DNA of 19,718 nt, taken from contig RFIY01000251.1 in assembly GCA_003695505.1 (NCBI GenBank), forward strand, positions 1 through 19,718, written 5' to 3'. This DNA comes from Candidatus Dadabacteria bacterium (GTDB lineage Bacteria; J088). Of this stretch, positions 1-7,341 are shown in pieces. How positions within the stretch are numbered: position 1 is the first letter of the stretch; every line of letters begins with the position of its first letter. Under the pieces are notes generated by a model. The model did no database searches and was not told the DNA's origin. It was given only the letters and a program-made list of their open reading frames with translations. Both the position numbers and the translations under genes were made by a program.

Positions 1-492
1 GCCCACCGCCCGTCGATCCCCCACCCCGGCCGCTTTCCGGGCATCGCTGTAATTTTTCCACGCCGGCTGACCGACCGGCTCGTGCGCAGCGATCACGCCG
101 ACCTGGTCTGGCGCATGCGCCCCTGGAAGATCACGCGAGAAGAAATCGCCGCCGCCCGCCGGATCGCGATGCTGGCGCGACCATCGCTGATCCCGATGAT
201 CGCGGCCACGCCCGAATTGTCCGCGGGCACCTATTGCTATTCGCTCTGGCGGGGCTACCGCGACGAACCAACGACACAGCGACTGATCCGCGTGCTGTCA
301 AGCCGCGGATTCGCGATCCACGACCTGCACGTCAGCGGCCACGCCGACCCCGAAACGCTGCGGCAAACGGTCCGGCGCCTGCAACCGCGCCAGATCATTC
401 CGATCCACACCGAACACGCCGACGCCTACGCAACCACCTTCGACCAACCGGTGCGCCGACTCGCCGATGGGGAATGTTGGGAGGTGGGGTGA
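1..492 (+). CDS. MBL-fold metallo-hydrolase, beta-CASP/RMMBL-like C-terminal part (5' end outside window)
   Basis: The reading frame is open from the first base to a TGA at 490-492, so the gene begins upstream of the window; the GTG at 82 is internal. The visible tail contains an SGHADPETL segment followed about 20 residues later by IIPIHTEH. This pair matches the motif B/motif C layout of beta-CASP and RNase J-like metallo-beta-lactamase proteins, in which the final histidine helps bind zinc. Family members are nucleases or related hydrolases acting on nucleic acid. The catalytic N-terminal HxHxDH motif cannot be seen, so activity and substrate are undetermined. The gene is followed by 109 bases without a gene and then by an unrelated plus-strand gene. 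The family call is fairly secure; the exact role is not. Confidence 0.7.
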   Translation, partial: AHRPSIPHPGRFPGIAVIFPRRLTDRLVRSDHADLVWRMRPWKITREEIAAARRIAMLARPSLIPMIAATPELSAGTYCYSLWRGYRDEPTTQRLIRVLSSRGFAIHDLHVSGHADPETLRQTVRRLQPRQIIPIHTEHADAYATTFDQPVRRLADGECWEVG

Positions 493-601
493 AGCAGAAC
501 CGCCGATGCGCAGCATCTTGTCCGAACCCGATGATTGCAGCGACGAAAGCCCTGTGCTTGCATGAACGCCGCAACTCGCATCCATCCAAAAAGGAAACGC
601 A

Positions 602-1369
602 ATGAGTGCCGGAAATTCCACCAATAAAACAATCGATACAGCCAAAATCGTCGAGATCGCCCAAGCGGCGGCACGACGTTACGCGAACCTCGCGGGTGAA
701 GCCCAGAACGCCGCCCCGATTACGACCGACATCCCGACGCTGATTTTCCCCTGTAAGCGGGACGGAACGATCCGGCGCAGCGAACAGGAATTGCGACAAC
801 TGTTCATTGAAGAGTTGAAAGCTGTTGACAAGAGCTTCCGCCCGGTATTCTACGCCGTAGAGGTGCCGACCAGCCTCCGCTACACCCTCGGCAAAAGCAC
901 CAAAGACATCCACGTATACGAGAGCAACCAGAAAGCTGGACGGTCGGCTAGCATTGACCTGACGATTTTCACTGCTGACGAACGGCGCTCAAAGCTGGAG
1001 AGAACCTGGAATATCGAGTTCAAATTGGGAAATCCAGAGGAACATGCAGTGGCCAAGGATGTCGTAAAACTTGCGCGAGAACCCGAAAACGGAGCATTTC
1101 TGCAGATTCTTGAGAACACAGACAGTAAAACTTGGGAAAATGTGTTCAAGAAGCTATCGTCCGCTGCCTGCAAAATGGAATCGTTAATGTCCAAAGGGTC
1201 AGGCATCCTGCTTGTAGCAATTGCAACGTGCGAAGTGAGCGGCAAACAACCGCCGATCATGATCTACCGTGAGTTCAAATTGCCGAAGGATCTTGCTGCT
1301 CTCAAGAAACAAAAGGAACTGAGGTCGTTGGACGAAGCACAGAAAAAGGGCTGGCAACTATCGGAATAA
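602..1369 (+). CDS. Hypothetical protein with PD-(D/E)XK nuclease-like residue layout
   Basis: I do not recognise this 255-residue protein by name. It starts at an ATG with AAGGA five to six bases upstream. The codons are visibly richer in AAA, GAA, AAC and ATT than those of its neighbours, suggesting horizontal transfer. Possible core: a helix with Glu63 (SEQELRQLF), a beta-rich stretch at 82-106, Asp119 in SIDLTIF, then NIEFKLG carrying Glu139-x-Lys141. A helix glutamate, then Asp, then ExK is the spacing of PD-(D/E)XK nuclease folds. The C-terminal 30 residues are lysine-rich and helical. There is no signal peptide or membrane segment. It lies next to a repeat-flanked AbiE toxin-antitoxin cassette, so a defence role is conceivable. 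The fold is inferred from motif spacing only; it could be an unrelated DUF. Confidence 0.8.
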   Translation: MSAGNSTNKTIDTAKIVEIAQAAARRYANLAGEAQNAAPITTDIPTLIFPCKRDGTIRRSEQELRQLFIEELKAVDKSFRPVFYAVEVPTSLRYTLGKSTKDIHVYESNQKAGRSASIDLTIFTADERRSKLERTWNIEFKLGNPEEHAVAKDVVKLAREPENGAFLQILENTDSKTWENVFKKLSSAACKMESLMSKGSGILLVAIATCEVSGKQPPIMIYREFKLPKDLAALKKQKELRSLDEAQKKGWQLSE

Positions 1370-1476
1370 GCTTCCAGCTTCCTGACAAAACCCGTATTGG
1401 GGCACTACCTTGTGCAGAATGGGCGGCGATCGCGGGCGTCAGTAATTACGACTCCCAATGCCCGGGGACGTTGATC

Positions 1477-1528
1477 CACAACCTCACTCCCCCATCGCCT
1501 CCAGGATCGGTTTCAGGGATGAGGCATC
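1477..1528. repeat. Direct repeat copy A (48 of 52 bases match copy B)
   Basis: This segment matches 3187-3238 in the same orientation with four mismatches, at 1499, 1518, 1520 and 1526. Read on the minus strand it would encode DASSLKPILEAMGE plus stop, a near copy of the last residues of the serine hydrolase (DASFLKPILDAMGE). The toxin reads this repeat in another frame and stops inside it, at 1513-1515. It is either an attachment-site-like duplication or the remnant 3' end of a second hydrolase copy. Confidence 0.9.
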
Positions 1529-2382
1529 AGGTGTCCAAATCTCGACCAGATCGTACGCGTGACCGTTGCAAGCGGCAAGTGTTTCTGGCTACCCAGGCGA
1601 TTCTTTTTGAGAAATGCGTCCCACTGGCGTTGCTTGATGGCGTCGTCTGAAAACTCGGCGGAAAATGCGATCGGGATATCCGATGGCAGCGCGGCCGCCC
1701 GGCGTTCGAACGTTCCCTTGATTGCTGCCGCGAGTGTTGAATCGTCGAGGGTCAAGCGCTCGGCAAAGACCCACAGGTCATAGAAATCTTTCATGCGCGT
1801 ATTGGCGATGCCGAGGCGCACGATTGATTCCAGCTTTTCGGCGGCAACCGTGTAGACCGGATACGCACGCAGCTTTGGCGCCGGGAAATCATCGAGCATT
1901 GTCGGATATTCGATTTCCTCCGGTCCCGGAATCACAACATCTCCAATCCCCACGTCTATCTGCAAGGGAACTCTCGCCCTGGCAATGTCTCCGACGAGCT
2001 TGACACGCACGCCGCCGTACGCAGTCTGCTCGCGGATGTAACCGGCGTGGACGCTGTCAGGATCGAACGTGATCCCATCTGGCACGACGTCTACCTGGCA
2101 GATGGCGCGAAATATTCGAGTGAGTTCCTCGGGATCTCCGCTGCCGAATCCAAGCAAGTCAAGATCGCGTGTCGGACGCCGATCCTCTATTTGCCACACG
2201 GTAAACAGCATCGCCCCCTTGAGCAGGAAATTTGCTGCACCACTGGATCTGGACAGTCGATAAAGGAGCCGTTCGATACCATAGTGTACGAGGATTCGGT
2301 CGAATTCTTCTTTGGTTTCCCTTGCGCGGTTCAGCAATCGCGCGCGCACGGATGCTGCAAGATCGCGGACTTCGCGCTTCAC
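1513..2382 (-). CDS. AbiEii/AbiGii-type nucleotidyltransferase toxin (type IV TA system)
   Basis: This 289-residue protein has the nucleotidyltransferase core of the AbiEii family: a KGA motif at 55-57, then TRDLDLLG at 71-78 with the metal-binding pair Asp73 and Asp75. A further IDVGIGD strand follows, and near the C-terminus is AEKLESIVRLG with the family-typical NTRMKDFYDLW. Such toxins transfer nucleotides to cellular targets, reported to include tRNA in some members, and give abortive phage defence or plasmid stability. The GTG start overlaps the antitoxin stop (GTGA at 2379-2382), so translation is coupled. The last residues and the TGA fall inside direct repeat A, so the C-terminus was probably set by a junction event. 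The catalytic motifs look intact. Substrate and active state are inferred from the family. Confidence 0.9.
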   Translation of the reverse strand: MKREVRDLAASVRARLLNRARETKEEFDRILVHYGIERLLYRLSRSSGAANFLLKGAMLFTVWQIEDRRPTRDLDLLGFGSGDPEELTRIFRAICQVDVVPDGITFDPDSVHAGYIREQTAYGGVRVKLVGDIARARVPLQIDVGIGDVVIPGPEEIEYPTMLDDFPAPKLRAYPVYTVAAEKLESIVRLGIANTRMKDFYDLWVFAERLTLDDSTLAAAIKGTFERRAAALPSDIPIAFSAEFSDDAIKQRQWDAFLKKNRLGSQKHLPLATVTRTIWSRFGHLMPHP

Positions 2383-2993
2383 GCCGAGAGCATCTCCAGG
2401 TACGGCCGCATGACGTTCGCGACGCGACAGATCTTCGCATATCGCCAGAGCTCGTCCAGATTGAGTTTTTTGCTTCGCCAGGCGTCGTTCAGTGCTTCAA
2501 GAGCTACGTCGAGTCCAATCTTGTTTCTGTACTTGAAGCAGTCGGCTACCGTTTTTTCGATTCCATAGACCCGGACTTGGCCACCTGGCGTCTGGTGGGT
2601 TTCTACGCCCGCCGTCAGAGACTGACCGGAAAAGCGCACAATTCGAATTGGCAAGGTTTCGGTTTTCGGCTTTCTTGCATCCGGACCGATGGCGAGCCAG
2701 ACTTCGAAAGGGGCCTGAGAGGTAAGTTCGTGGAACCGAAGCGCGGAGAGCAGGCAGACCACGCCGTGCGAGACTCGGGCACACGCTTCGACCATTGTCT
2801 GATACTCGGAAACCTCCCCATCGCTTAGCCGGTATGTGCCCCGGGCGACGCGTTCGAGTATGCCCCGCTGGTAGAGACGCCGGATCTGCTCCGGATGAAT
2901 TCCCTGTTCCTGTGCCTCCGACAGGCGAAATACGCCTTTATTCTTCGCGAAATCGATCAGGGCATGATATGCTTCGCTCGCCATCACCATCAT
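2379..2993 (-). CDS. AbiEi-family antitoxin/transcriptional repressor (type IV TA system)
   Basis: An N-terminal winged-helix segment (FAKNKGVFRLSEAQEQGI, then an RRLYQRGILERVARGTYRL wing) is followed by an AbiEi-type C-terminal domain with GIEKTVADCFKYRNKIG and a terminal helical region. In this family the antitoxin counters the co-expressed nucleotidyltransferase and represses the operon by binding inverted repeats. It ends in a GTGA overlap with the toxin. The frame also opens at a GTG at 3014, but that codon lies inside an inverted repeat and only a few bases after the proposed transcription start. An ATG at 2993, 2990 or 2984 is therefore more likely; 2984 gives the family-typical MASEAYHALIDFAKNKG beginning. 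No clear ribosome binding site separates these choices. Confidence 0.87.
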   Translation of the reverse strand: MMVMASEAYHALIDFAKNKGVFRLSEAQEQGIHPEQIRRLYQRGILERVARGTYRLSDGEVSEYQTMVEACARVSHGVVCLLSALRFHELTSQAPFEVWLAIGPDARKPKTETLPIRIVRFSGQSLTAGVETHQTPGGQVRVYGIEKTVADCFKYRNKIGLDVALEALNDAWRSKKLNLDELWRYAKICRVANVMRPYLEMLSA

Positions 2994-2998
2994 CAGAC

Positions 2999-3052
2999 TT
3001 GTGTAATTTCGCACAAAACTACATATATCTTCAGATGATTCTACACGTTCAG
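2999..3052 (-). promoter_or_regulatory. Putative AbiE operon promoter with operator-like inverted repeat
   Basis: On the minus strand a CTGAAC (3047-3052) lies 17 bases before GATATA (3024-3029), a plausible but weak -35/-10 pair. Just downstream is an inverted repeat, TTGTG-N8-CACAA, at 2999-3016. It would span the first transcribed bases. AbiEi antitoxins are known to autoregulate through inverted repeats upstream of their gene, so this is the best operator candidate. The stretch 3017-3186 is otherwise without a gene and rather A/T-rich. Confidence 0.35.
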
Positions 3053-3186
3053 GCCAGAGAATACCACCTTGCGCCCCGTTTCAATGTATCTGTTCAGGAT
3101 GACCGGACTCACTCACCGGAAGTGATGCAATGGACAGGCTATATGCTGTAACGCCTCGTGCGGCATCCTGAAGCTTGCCCCAAATT

Positions 3187-3238
3187 CACAACCTCACTCC
3201 CCCATCGCATCCAGGATCGGTTTCAGGAACGAGGCGTC
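3187..3238. repeat. Direct repeat copy B, 3' end of the serine hydrolase gene
   Basis: This is the partner of 1477-1528 at a constant offset of 1710 bases. It covers the final codons and TGA of the serine hydrolase plus seven bases beyond the stop. Matching ends abruptly on both sides, so the shared unit is about 52 bases long. Confidence 0.9.
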
Positions 3239-4387
3239 GTTCCACGATTCTTCGGGCGGTGTCGTGCCGGTGCCGCCGAGGCCGCCGGGGACGAGGCCGG
3301 CGCTGATGATGCCGTTGGGCGCGACTTCTTCGCCTTCGGGCTTTTTGTATTCGCCGACGCGCACGACGACCAGTTGCTGCGACGGCAACACATAGATGTA
3401 CTGGCCGTCCAGGCCGCGGGCCGAAAACATGTCGCGCGGCAGTTCCGGGTAATCGATCTCGCCGCCCGGCTGGTTCAGCCACCACTGGAAGCCGTAGCTC
3501 GGTTGAACTTCGGATGGTGTGGTGGCGGCGGTCAGCCATGCCGTCGAAACGATCTGCTTACCGCCCCAGACGCCGTGCTGCAGGGCCATCTGGCCGAAGC
3601 GGGCGAAGTCGCGCGCGGTCGTGTCGATGCAGCAGTAGGTCAGCGTGTGACCGGCGCCATCCTGCCACCACGCCCATTTCGAAAACCCGAGCGGCTCGAA
3701 CAGGCGCGTGCGGGCGAAATCCTGAACGTCTTCGTCGAGGACCGCATCGAGAATGCCGGAGAACAGCAGCGAGTTGCCGCTGGAATAGTAAAAGCGTGTG
3801 CCTGGCGTCGTTTCGAGTGGCGAGTTGAGTACATAACCGAGTTCATCGCCGTCCGCGACGAGCTGGACGAGGTTCGGTTCTTCCTCGACGAACGGATCGC
3901 TCGTTTCGACCCACTTGAGCCCGGTCGTCATCGTCAGCACCTGGCGCAACGTGATCTTGCCGCGATCGTCGGTCGCCCACTGCGGATACCAGGTCGCCAG
4001 CGTCACGTCGACCGACGCGATGCGGCCTTCGTCGATCGCGATGCCGATCAGCGTCGATGCGAAGCTCTTGGCGACCGACCAGCTCGTCGCCCAGGAATCG
4101 GCGTCGATTTCGGGCGCGTACCATTCGGTGATGATTTCGCCCTTGTGGACGATCACGACGCCCTGGGTATGCAGTTCGTCCTGAAACGCATAGGCGCGCG
4201 CCTGGTCCAGCGTCGCTTCGTCGAAGCCGTGCTTCTTTGCGCTGCTGATGCGCCAGTCGGGTTCGAGGCCGGCGTCGTCGATGCCGACAGCCGTCGAACT
4301 GCACGCCGACATCAAGCCGGCCAGTAGTACAAGGACCGATACGTTCAGCCCGCAAAACCTGGATTCAACGAAAAAACGACGCCGCAT
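3194..4387 (-). CDS. Serine hydrolase of the beta-lactamase (class C/NylB-like) family, lipoprotein
   Basis: The 397-residue protein has an N-terminal lipoprotein signal: MRRRFF, a hydrophobic run, then LMSAC with the lipid-attachment Cys at about 29. The mature part belongs to the PF00144 serine hydrolase family. The catalytic S-x-x-K is Ser104-Val-Ala-Lys107, and the YSSGN motif at about 201-205 supplies the tyrosine. Other family features are TTGLKW, a DTTARDFARFGQMAL helix and YGFQWWLN. Relatives include esterases, 6-aminohexanoate-dimer hydrolases and D-aminopeptidases, so the substrate cannot be read. The ATG at 4387 was chosen over an upstream one at 4423 because AGGAGG lies six bases before it and the signal peptide is then ideal. 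Its final 15 codons are duplicated at 1485-1528. It appears monocistronic. Confidence 0.92.
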   Translation of the reverse strand: MRRRFFVESRFCGLNVSVLVLLAGLMSACSSTAVGIDDAGLEPDWRISSAKKHGFDEATLDQARAYAFQDELHTQGVVIVHKGEIITEWYAPEIDADSWATSWSVAKSFASTLIGIAIDEGRIASVDVTLATWYPQWATDDRGKITLRQVLTMTTGLKWVETSDPFVEEEPNLVQLVADGDELGYVLNSPLETTPGTRFYYSSGNSLLFSGILDAVLDEDVQDFARTRLFEPLGFSKWAWWQDGAGHTLTYCCIDTTARDFARFGQMALQHGVWGGKQIVSTAWLTAATTPSEVQPSYGFQWWLNQPGGEIDYPELPRDMFSARGLDGQYIYVLPSQQLVVVRVGEYKKPEGEEVAPNGIISAGLVPGGLGGTGTTPPEESWNDASFLKPILDAMGE

Positions 4388-4393
4388 GATGAA

Positions 4394-4399
4394 CCTCCT
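4394..4399 (-). promoter_or_regulatory. Strong ribosome binding site fixing the serine hydrolase start
   Basis: Minus-strand AGGAGG lies six bases upstream of the ATG at 4387. It decides against the in-frame ATGs at 4423 and 4405, which lie upstream of it. Confidence 0.8.
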
Positions 4400-4445
4400 G
4401 GTCATCGGACATATGCTCTCCATCGGGTCAATCCGTCAGGCAAAA

Positions 4446-5528
4446 TCAGCCAGCGACCGCGGCGCCCTGCTTTTTCGGCAAGAAGCGGGTGAATTGCTCC
4501 TTGTCCGTTGCATAGCGCCAGGCTTCTTCTGGTTCGATCTGTTTTTGTTGCAAGAGATCCATCAATGCCTGATCCATCAGTTGCATGCCTTCGCGCCGCG
4601 CTGTTTGCATGATGCCGGGAATCTGAAAAATGCGATTCTCGCGAATCAGGTTAGCCACGGCCCGGTTGACTACAAGAATCTCCTGTGCGGCGATCCGTCC
4701 GCCACCGATCTTCTTGCAAAGTACCTGCGCGACGACGCCCTTCAGCGACTCCGCGAGCATCGTACGAATCTGCTCCTGCTGGTCCGTCGGAAAGACGTTG
4801 ATGATCCGGTCCACAGTCTTGGCCGCCGACGAGGTATGCAGTGTGCCAAAAACGACGTGGCCGGTCTCGGCTGCCGTAATCGCCAGTTCGATCGTTTCCA
4901 GATCTCGCATCTCGCCGACCAGGATCACATCTGGATCCTGGCGCAACGCGGCCTTGAGGGCGCGCGCGAACGATTCGGTATGGTTGTGTACCTCACGCTG
5001 GTTGACGAGGCAGCCATGGTTCTTGTGTACGAACTCGATTGGATCTTCGAGCGTCAGAATGTGATCCCGGCGCGTCTTGTTGATGTGGTCGATGACCGCC
5101 GCCAGCGTCGTCGACTTGCCAGACCCGGTGCCCCCGGTGACGAGCACAAGACCTTTCGTCAGTTGCCCGAAACTGAGAATTGCCGGCGGAAGGCCGAGCT
5201 GTTCGGCGGTCAGAATTTCGGACGGGATCGTACGAAACACGGCCCCCATGCCGAGCCGACCGACAAAGACGTTGGCACGAAACCGCGCACCCAGTCCTTT
5301 GGGCTCATAGGCAAAATCGAGGTCGCGGGACCGCTTGAATTCGGCACGCTGCTTTTCACTCATGATCTCGAACAGCAGTTCCGTCGTGAGCTTGTGATTC
5401 ATCACGGTATCGCCAACCGGTTCGAGATCACCAGATACGCGCATCAACGGGACCGACCCGCAACTGATATGCAGATCACTTGCGCCCTTCTTGATCATGT
5501 ACTGGAAATAACGATCAATCTTTGCCAT
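4446..5528 (-). CDS. pilT: Type IV pilus retraction ATPase, PilT family
   Basis: This 360-residue hexameric motor protein powers pilus retraction and twitching at the inner face of the cytoplasmic membrane. All ATPase motifs are present: Walker A at 132-140 (GGTGSGKST, with Gly where Pro is usual), Asp box LTLEDPIEF at about 158-166, Walker B DPDVILVGEMRD at 198-209 and the His box TGHVVFGTLHT at 222-232. The C-terminal part has AVANLIREN, which corresponds to the AIRNLIRE motif diagnostic of PilT rather than PilB. The ATG at 5528 begins MAKIDRYFQYMIKKGASDLH, typical of the family, and lies one base after the stop of the upstream PilB-like gene; an in-frame start at 5579 would overlap that gene. 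The two form a tight operon. PilU is a less likely alternative. Confidence 0.93.
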   Translation of the reverse strand: MAKIDRYFQYMIKKGASDLHISCGSVPLMRVSGDLEPVGDTVMNHKLTTELLFEIMSEKQRAEFKRSRDLDFAYEPKGLGARFRANVFVGRLGMGAVFRTIPSEILTAEQLGLPPAILSFGQLTKGLVLVTGGTGSGKSTTLAAVIDHINKTRRDHILTLEDPIEFVHKNHGCLVNQREVHNHTESFARALKAALRQDPDVILVGEMRDLETIELAITAAETGHVVFGTLHTSSAAKTVDRIINVFPTDQQEQIRTMLAESLKGVVAQVLCKKIGGGRIAAQEILVVNRAVANLIRENRIFQIPGIMQTARREGMQLMDQALMDLLQQKQIEPEEAWRYATDKEQFTRFLPKKQGAAVAG

Positions 5529-5529
5529 C

Positions 5530-7203
5530 TCAGCCAATGTCCCGCATGATGTTGACGAATTCCGAGGCGGCAATGTCACCGTCGCGCAGCAGGTGCGTCA
5601 GCCGCTCCGCGACCGGCACCCAGCCGATTTCCCCAACGGCGGACAGTACATCGACCGCGGTCAACGCTTCTTTGACCGCGTCGTCGACGACGAGCACCTC
5701 ACCGAAAAACGCGATGTCACGCACACCGGTCAGCCGACACTCATTGCAGCCAACCGTCCGATACAGCGTCGTATCGCCCGCGATACCGTAACGTGTGCGG
5801 GCGGTTTCGTTCAGTTCAGTCGGCTGTCGGCACTGCTTGCAGAGCAGATGCACCGGCACACCGGCGATAATCGTCACCCCTTCCGCCGCCGCAAACCCCT
5901 GCGGATCGGCCGATTGCAACTGCAGTGCGACGTCGAGCGCGGACACGCCCGGGTACGTCGTCACGAGTTTATGGCCATTGAGCCGGGCCTCTTCGAGTAA
6001 CGGCAGCGGATTCTCGCCCGACAGGTTCTGCAGAATCAGGAGGTCCGGCAACAACGCCGTCAGCTCGCCGTACAACTCACGCAACGACAAGTCCGTTTCC
6101 GGGTCGTGATTGAACAACTGGTAACTGCGATGCTCCGCGCGCTCCTGGCCAAGCTGCGCTTCGTTGCCGCAGACGATGATGTTCTGATCCGGTTCATTGA
6201 GCGCCAGCAGAACCGCGCGCAGCATCCACGCGTTCGAGCGATTCGGCAATTCCGCGACGACAATATGTCCATCACCATGCAGCGCATCCGCAAGCATCGC
6301 ACCGGATGTGCCGAAGTCGACCTCGGTAATGTCCGGCAGCGTTTTTTTTCGCAGAAAGGGCGTACAGGTCACGAGCGGATGCGGCCCGGCATCGGCACGA
6401 ACGACCTCGTAGCCCCAACGCATGTCACCACCGTCGTCGAACATGACGTAGCGACCGAAGCGGGCTCCCAGCGCACCCTGTGGCCGCGCATTGGCCAGCC
6501 GCTCCAGCTTGTCGACCAGGTGCATGAACCAGTCTCGCTGGCAACGGATGACATGGTTCTCTCCGGTCAGCGTGCGCAGCCGAATCGTGTAACTGCGATC
6601 GCGGTGTTCGAAAAAGACCCCGCGCGCGTTGAGTTCGCTGGCCCTTGCAAACAGGCGCTCCAGGAAAACCTGGCCACTGGGGTCGGCCTGAATCTGCTGC
6701 TCTGCTTCTTCGTCGAACAGATCGGAATCGTACAGACCAAAGGCGGTCACCGGCGCATCGTCCGGCGCGTCACCAAAAATCATCGTGATCGCGCTACGGA
6801 TTTCGGACGGCACGCCGAGCGAAAAGTGAACGGTCTTGTCGGTGGTTTCCTGCACCGCCTCGATGACCTGGCGATTGGTAGGATCCGCAATCACAACGCC
6901 GATCTCGTTGCCCACCGCCCAGGTCGGAATCAGCGTACCCGCCCTTGCGAGTCCCGCTGGTACAAGACGTGCGGCGTCCGCGTCGATCAGATCAGGCGTC
7001 AACCGCACCAACGGCAGATCGAACTGGGTCGACAACGCCCACTCGACATCTTCGACGGTACAGTAGCCGAGCGCTTCGAGCTGTTCGCCCAGGCGCAATC
7101 CCGTTTCTTTCTGTTTGACCAGCGCTTCCTCGAGCTCCGCATCCGAGATGATGCCGTAGCCGGTCAGAATCTGTCCCAGAGATTTGCGTTCGGTGGCTGC
7201 CAT
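5530..7203 (-). CDS. Degenerate PilB/GspE-like protein with MshEN domain, predicted pseudo-ATPase
   Basis: The 557-residue protein has the full PilB/GspE domain order. It begins with an MshEN domain at about 8-145, with two LG-x2-L-x3-G repeats that match the c-di-GMP-binding pattern of PilB/MshE. A linker, an N2-like domain at about 175-285 and a C1 ATPase-like domain follow. In C1 the Walker A loop is replaced by AELPNRSNAW (about 317-326), the Walker B by LPDLLILQNLSGE (about 385-397) and the His box by GHKLVTTYPGVSA (about 410-422). The zinc-binding pairs CKQC (455/458) and CNEC (486/489) remain. It probably cannot hydrolyse ATP and may act as a sensor, scaffold or partner of PilT, whose gene starts one base downstream. 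The ATG at 7203 is preferred to a TTG at 7212; no strong RBS is visible. A TACAAT at 7317-7322 is the only promoter hint. Confidence 0.88.
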   Translation of the reverse strand: MAATERKSLGQILTGYGIISDAELEEALVKQKETGLRLGEQLEALGYCTVEDVEWALSTQFDLPLVRLTPDLIDADAARLVPAGLARAGTLIPTWAVGNEIGVVIADPTNRQVIEAVQETTDKTVHFSLGVPSEIRSAITMIFGDAPDDAPVTAFGLYDSDLFDEEAEQQIQADPSGQVFLERLFARASELNARGVFFEHRDRSYTIRLRTLTGENHVIRCQRDWFMHLVDKLERLANARPQGALGARFGRYVMFDDGGDMRWGYEVVRADAGPHPLVTCTPFLRKKTLPDITEVDFGTSGAMLADALHGDGHIVVAELPNRSNAWMLRAVLLALNEPDQNIIVCGNEAQLGQERAEHRSYQLFNHDPETDLSLRELYGELTALLPDLLILQNLSGENPLPLLEEARLNGHKLVTTYPGVSALDVALQLQSADPQGFAAAEGVTIIAGVPVHLLCKQCRQPTELNETARTRYGIAGDTTLYRTVGCNECRLTGVRDIAFFGEVLVVDDAVKEALTAVDVLSAVGEIGWVPVAERLTHLLRDGDIAASEFVNIMRDIG

Positions 7204-7341
7204 TGCGCCCAACAGTTAACCAAGCAGTGCGACGCAGCGCAAGCTTCTGCCTGACGCGCCAGGGATCTTCAGGCTGGTGGATGCGCTCCGATCCCCGAGA
7301 CCTGTCCATGAGCTGTATTGTACGACGGCAGGTTCATCGCT

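Larger units (their letters stand above)
1477..3238. other. Repeat-bounded AbiE toxin-antitoxin cassette, possible inserted islet
   Basis: The interval between and including the two 52-base direct repeats holds only the AbiEi/AbiEii gene pair and its promoter region. The right repeat is the authentic 3' end of the serine hydrolase gene, and the left repeat is an orphan copy of that end. This is the arrangement expected if a small element integrated at the gene's 3' end and left the gene intact, as happens at tRNA 3' ends. No integrase, transposase or terminal inverted repeat is visible. Recombination between tandem hydrolase paralogues with loss of one copy would give the same picture. Confidence 0.4.

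Noticed and set aside
1370-1476. Possible terminator after the 602-1369 gene
   Set aside because: Only short partial repeats (AGCTTCCAGCTT) are present, with no stable stem followed by T residues.
3017-3186. Search for a small gene or recombinase remnant between the AbiE promoter and repeat B
   Set aside because: No frame has a ribosome binding site with a plausible protein, and no transposase or integrase motif is visible.
3158-5549. Long plus-strand open frames opposite the serine hydrolase and pilT genes
   Set aside because: They are complementary-frame shadows caused by third-position GC bias. They have no ribosome binding sites or recognisable domains, and the minus strand carries complete catalytic motifs.
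7204-7341. Possible promoter or terminator hairpin between the dehydrogenase and PilB-like genes
   Set aside because: A TACAAT box at 7317-7322 has no acceptable -35 partner at 16-18 bases, and a GGAT/ATCC stem is too short and lacks a T-run.
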